From NCBI GenBank assembly GCA_946699065.1, contig CAMPDV010000010.1:1240001-1304000 (forward strand): a stretch of DNA of 64,000 nt, written 5' to 3'. Below are positions 62,871-64,000 of this stretch, in pieces (the stretch's first letter is position 1; each line of letters starts with the position of its first letter). The notes below the pieces were generated by a model. The model made no database searches. It saw only the letters and a list, made by a program, of their open reading frames with translations, and was not told the DNA's origin. The stretch comes from Loxodes magnus (taxonomy: Eukaryota; Ciliophora; Karyorelictea; Loxodida; Loxodidae). The translations under genes and the position numbers were made by a program.

Positions 62871-62886
62871 TTTATTTATTTATTTA
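62871..62886 (+). repeat. (TTTA)4 microsatellite, LINE 3' tail
   Basis: Four perfect TTTA units directly after the hairpin. Many non-LTR elements end in short tandem repeats made during target-primed reverse transcription, so this probably marks the 3' end of the insertion. Confidence 0.6.
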
Positions 62887-63034
62887 ATTGATATTGAAAA
62901 ATGTTTTAGAAGATTTTTTATCTTTTTTCTTCCATATTGATGCTAAACGTTAATTTTATTATCTGCTCGATGACATCAATTTCTTTAAATTTCTTCATTT
63001 AATAAGAGCTTTATAATAAATAAAATTAGGATTC

Positions 63035-64000
63035 ATGTCAGAATTTTTTGAGTTCTCCAAAAAACAGAATTATCAGCATCCTAAAGAGGCTAGAACAGGA
63101 GGGACACAACAAAAAGGTCGCCTATCAAATTGAGATTTCCACATAAAAAGAGAAGCTTAGGAATAAGCTTAATATATAATTCACTCGAAAGTCTCTGATT
63201 TTACCTACAAGTAGTAAATAAGCTATAATTAGCTGATTAAAGTGGTATTGGATCTTCAGAAAAAGATCAAGAAGCTGAAGTAAGATAAAAACAAACGAAA
63301 ATGGATAATCTCATTATAGTAGAGTAATTAGAATTGAGATTCATTACTTGGAAAGAGACTTTAATGGCTTCTGAAATATTTTATAAGGACAGAAAGGTAA
63401 GCATAAAATATGCGATAGAAAAAGAAAGAACTGGGTTTTAGGATAGAAAAAATTGAAGATAATATGCTAAATTTGCAACACTAAATGGAAATAAGAGAAC
63501 AAGGAAAGACCCAATGGTAATTGAAGAGAAAAATTATCAAGATTTAAAGAAAAAGAGAAAAGAAAAAGTACAATTACTATAACTCTCGAATGTATCTGTG
63601 GTAAAGATGTAAAAAATTTTACAGTTTTAAATAAAAATGCTGAAATTAATAGAAGAAGTAAGAAAATAGAAATTAGATAATATCAGCTAAAACTCAAAGA
63701 GAAAGATTATATTGGAACGGACCTGGAAACTTTTGCAAGAAAAAAGATATCAAGCATTATATAGGTGAAAGAATCAATAAAATATTATATTCATAGAAGG
63801 AGAAGAGTTGTAGAGACATACAAGCTTTTATATTTAGACTCTGAGACAATTCTTTAGGTTTGTGGAAAAGAGGTTGAAATATCTCCAAGTATGTCAAACA
63901 TTAAATTTTTAATGTATTGTAAAAAACTAAGATTTCTAGAGATTTATATGAAATAAAAAAAATTACTATTTAATACCAAGAAATAAGAAAGAATCACAAA
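63035..64000 (+). CDS. Member of the same unknown gene family as 56687-57363; cut by window end
   Basis: From Met 63035: MSEFFEFSKKQNYQHPKEAR, then FHIKREAQEQAQ, DFTYKQQISYNQLIKVVLDL and QKKIKKLKQDKNKR, matching the minus-strand gene at 57363. The coding phase then changes: around 63320-63410 it reads LRFITWKETLMASEIFYKDRK, and from about 63440 KIICQICNTKW...LECICGKDVKNFTVLNKN. This is a probable C-x2-C...C-x-C zinc site. It continues as KEKDYIGTDLETFARKKISS, IHRRRRVVETYKLLYLDSET and KKLRFLEIYMKQ to the window edge without a stop. A 22-nt GT-AG candidate intron lies at 63397 (GTAAGCATAAAATATGCGAT then AG), but it does not explain all phase changes. Very basic and zinc-binding, so probably nucleic-acid-binding; otherwise unknown. 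Confidence 0.6.

Larger units (their letters stand above)
57528..62886 (+). mobile_element. Non-LTR (LINE-type) retrotransposon, partly decayed
   Basis: An ORF1-like region (57528-58600) with a CCHC knuckle comes first, then a Lys/Glu-rich linker (58560-59340). An apurinic-type endonuclease domain (59351-60118) and a reverse transcriptase (about 60640-61690) follow, then a Cys-rich C-terminal motif (62260-62340), a 3' hairpin and a (TTTA)4 tail. The order endonuclease-RT-CCHC with a simple-repeat tail is that of L1/Jockey-type LINEs. The coding uses TAA/TAG as Gln and TGA as Trp, so it is adapted to this host. Several frame changes in ORF1 and RT make autonomous activity doubtful. The exact 5' end is not defined. 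Confidence 0.8.

Noticed and set aside
1-64000. CRISPR arrays, bacterial promoters, Shine-Dalgarno sites, rRNA genes
   Set aside because: No regularly spaced repeats or rRNA-like conserved blocks were seen, and the sequence is eukaryotic.

Overview
The window is ciliate nuclear DNA: AT-rich, with tiny spliceosomal introns and a non-standard code. Read with the standard code almost nothing long is open. With TAA and TAG as Gln and TGA as Trp, long reading frames with recognisable domains appear on both strands. TGA encodes invariant tryptophans: the Trp after the catalytic His of a SUMO protease (47273), the Trp of an HSA domain (33224), the Trp of a DENN core (4228..4226, minus) and the Trp of two RING-H2 fingers. 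TGA is also the stop of every gene whose end I can place. This matches the karyorelict code (table 27, as in Loxodes). A Condylostoma-type code (table 28) is less likely because no gene needs TAA or TAG as a stop. Introns fitted by frame and domain continuity are GT...AG and mostly 16-20 nt.

Layout. 1-2809 is a direct repeat carrying an acid-ceramidase/NAAA-type amidase gene; its second copy is 29302-32111. Between the copies lie a DENN-domain gene (minus, about 2654-5075) and one giant gene (plus, 6029-29204). The giant gene encodes roughly 7,700 residues: signal peptide, many LamG-like and Cys-rich modules, a long parallel beta-helix region, about nine membrane segments and, in the same open frame, a coiled coil and a six-bladed kelch propeller. 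From 33023 to 49516 there is a set of single-copy genes: an HSA-SANT (Eaf1/p400-like) chromatin protein, a coiled-coil protein, a Gln/Asn-rich protein with a FAIM-like N-terminus and a clathrin-box-like motif, a membrane-anchored degenerate E2 acyltransferase fold, a small membrane protein, a secreted coiled-coil protein, an Ulp1/SENP protease with an unusual hydrophobic tail, and the first of two near-identical RING-H2 genes. The second RING gene is at 53017-53382.

The last 7 kb is dominated by a non-LTR retrotransposon (about 57528-62886). It has a CCHC knuckle in ORF1, an open endonuclease domain, a frame-broken reverse transcriptase, a 3' hairpin and a (TTTA)4 tail. Head-to-head members of one unknown gene family sit on either side of it. 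Long AT-rich stretches without recognisable genes separate many of these units.

No operon logic is evident. The genes are individually transcribed eukaryotic units. The two related themes are ubiquitin/SUMO control (SENP and RING genes) and the cell surface (giant receptor-like protein and secreted amidases).
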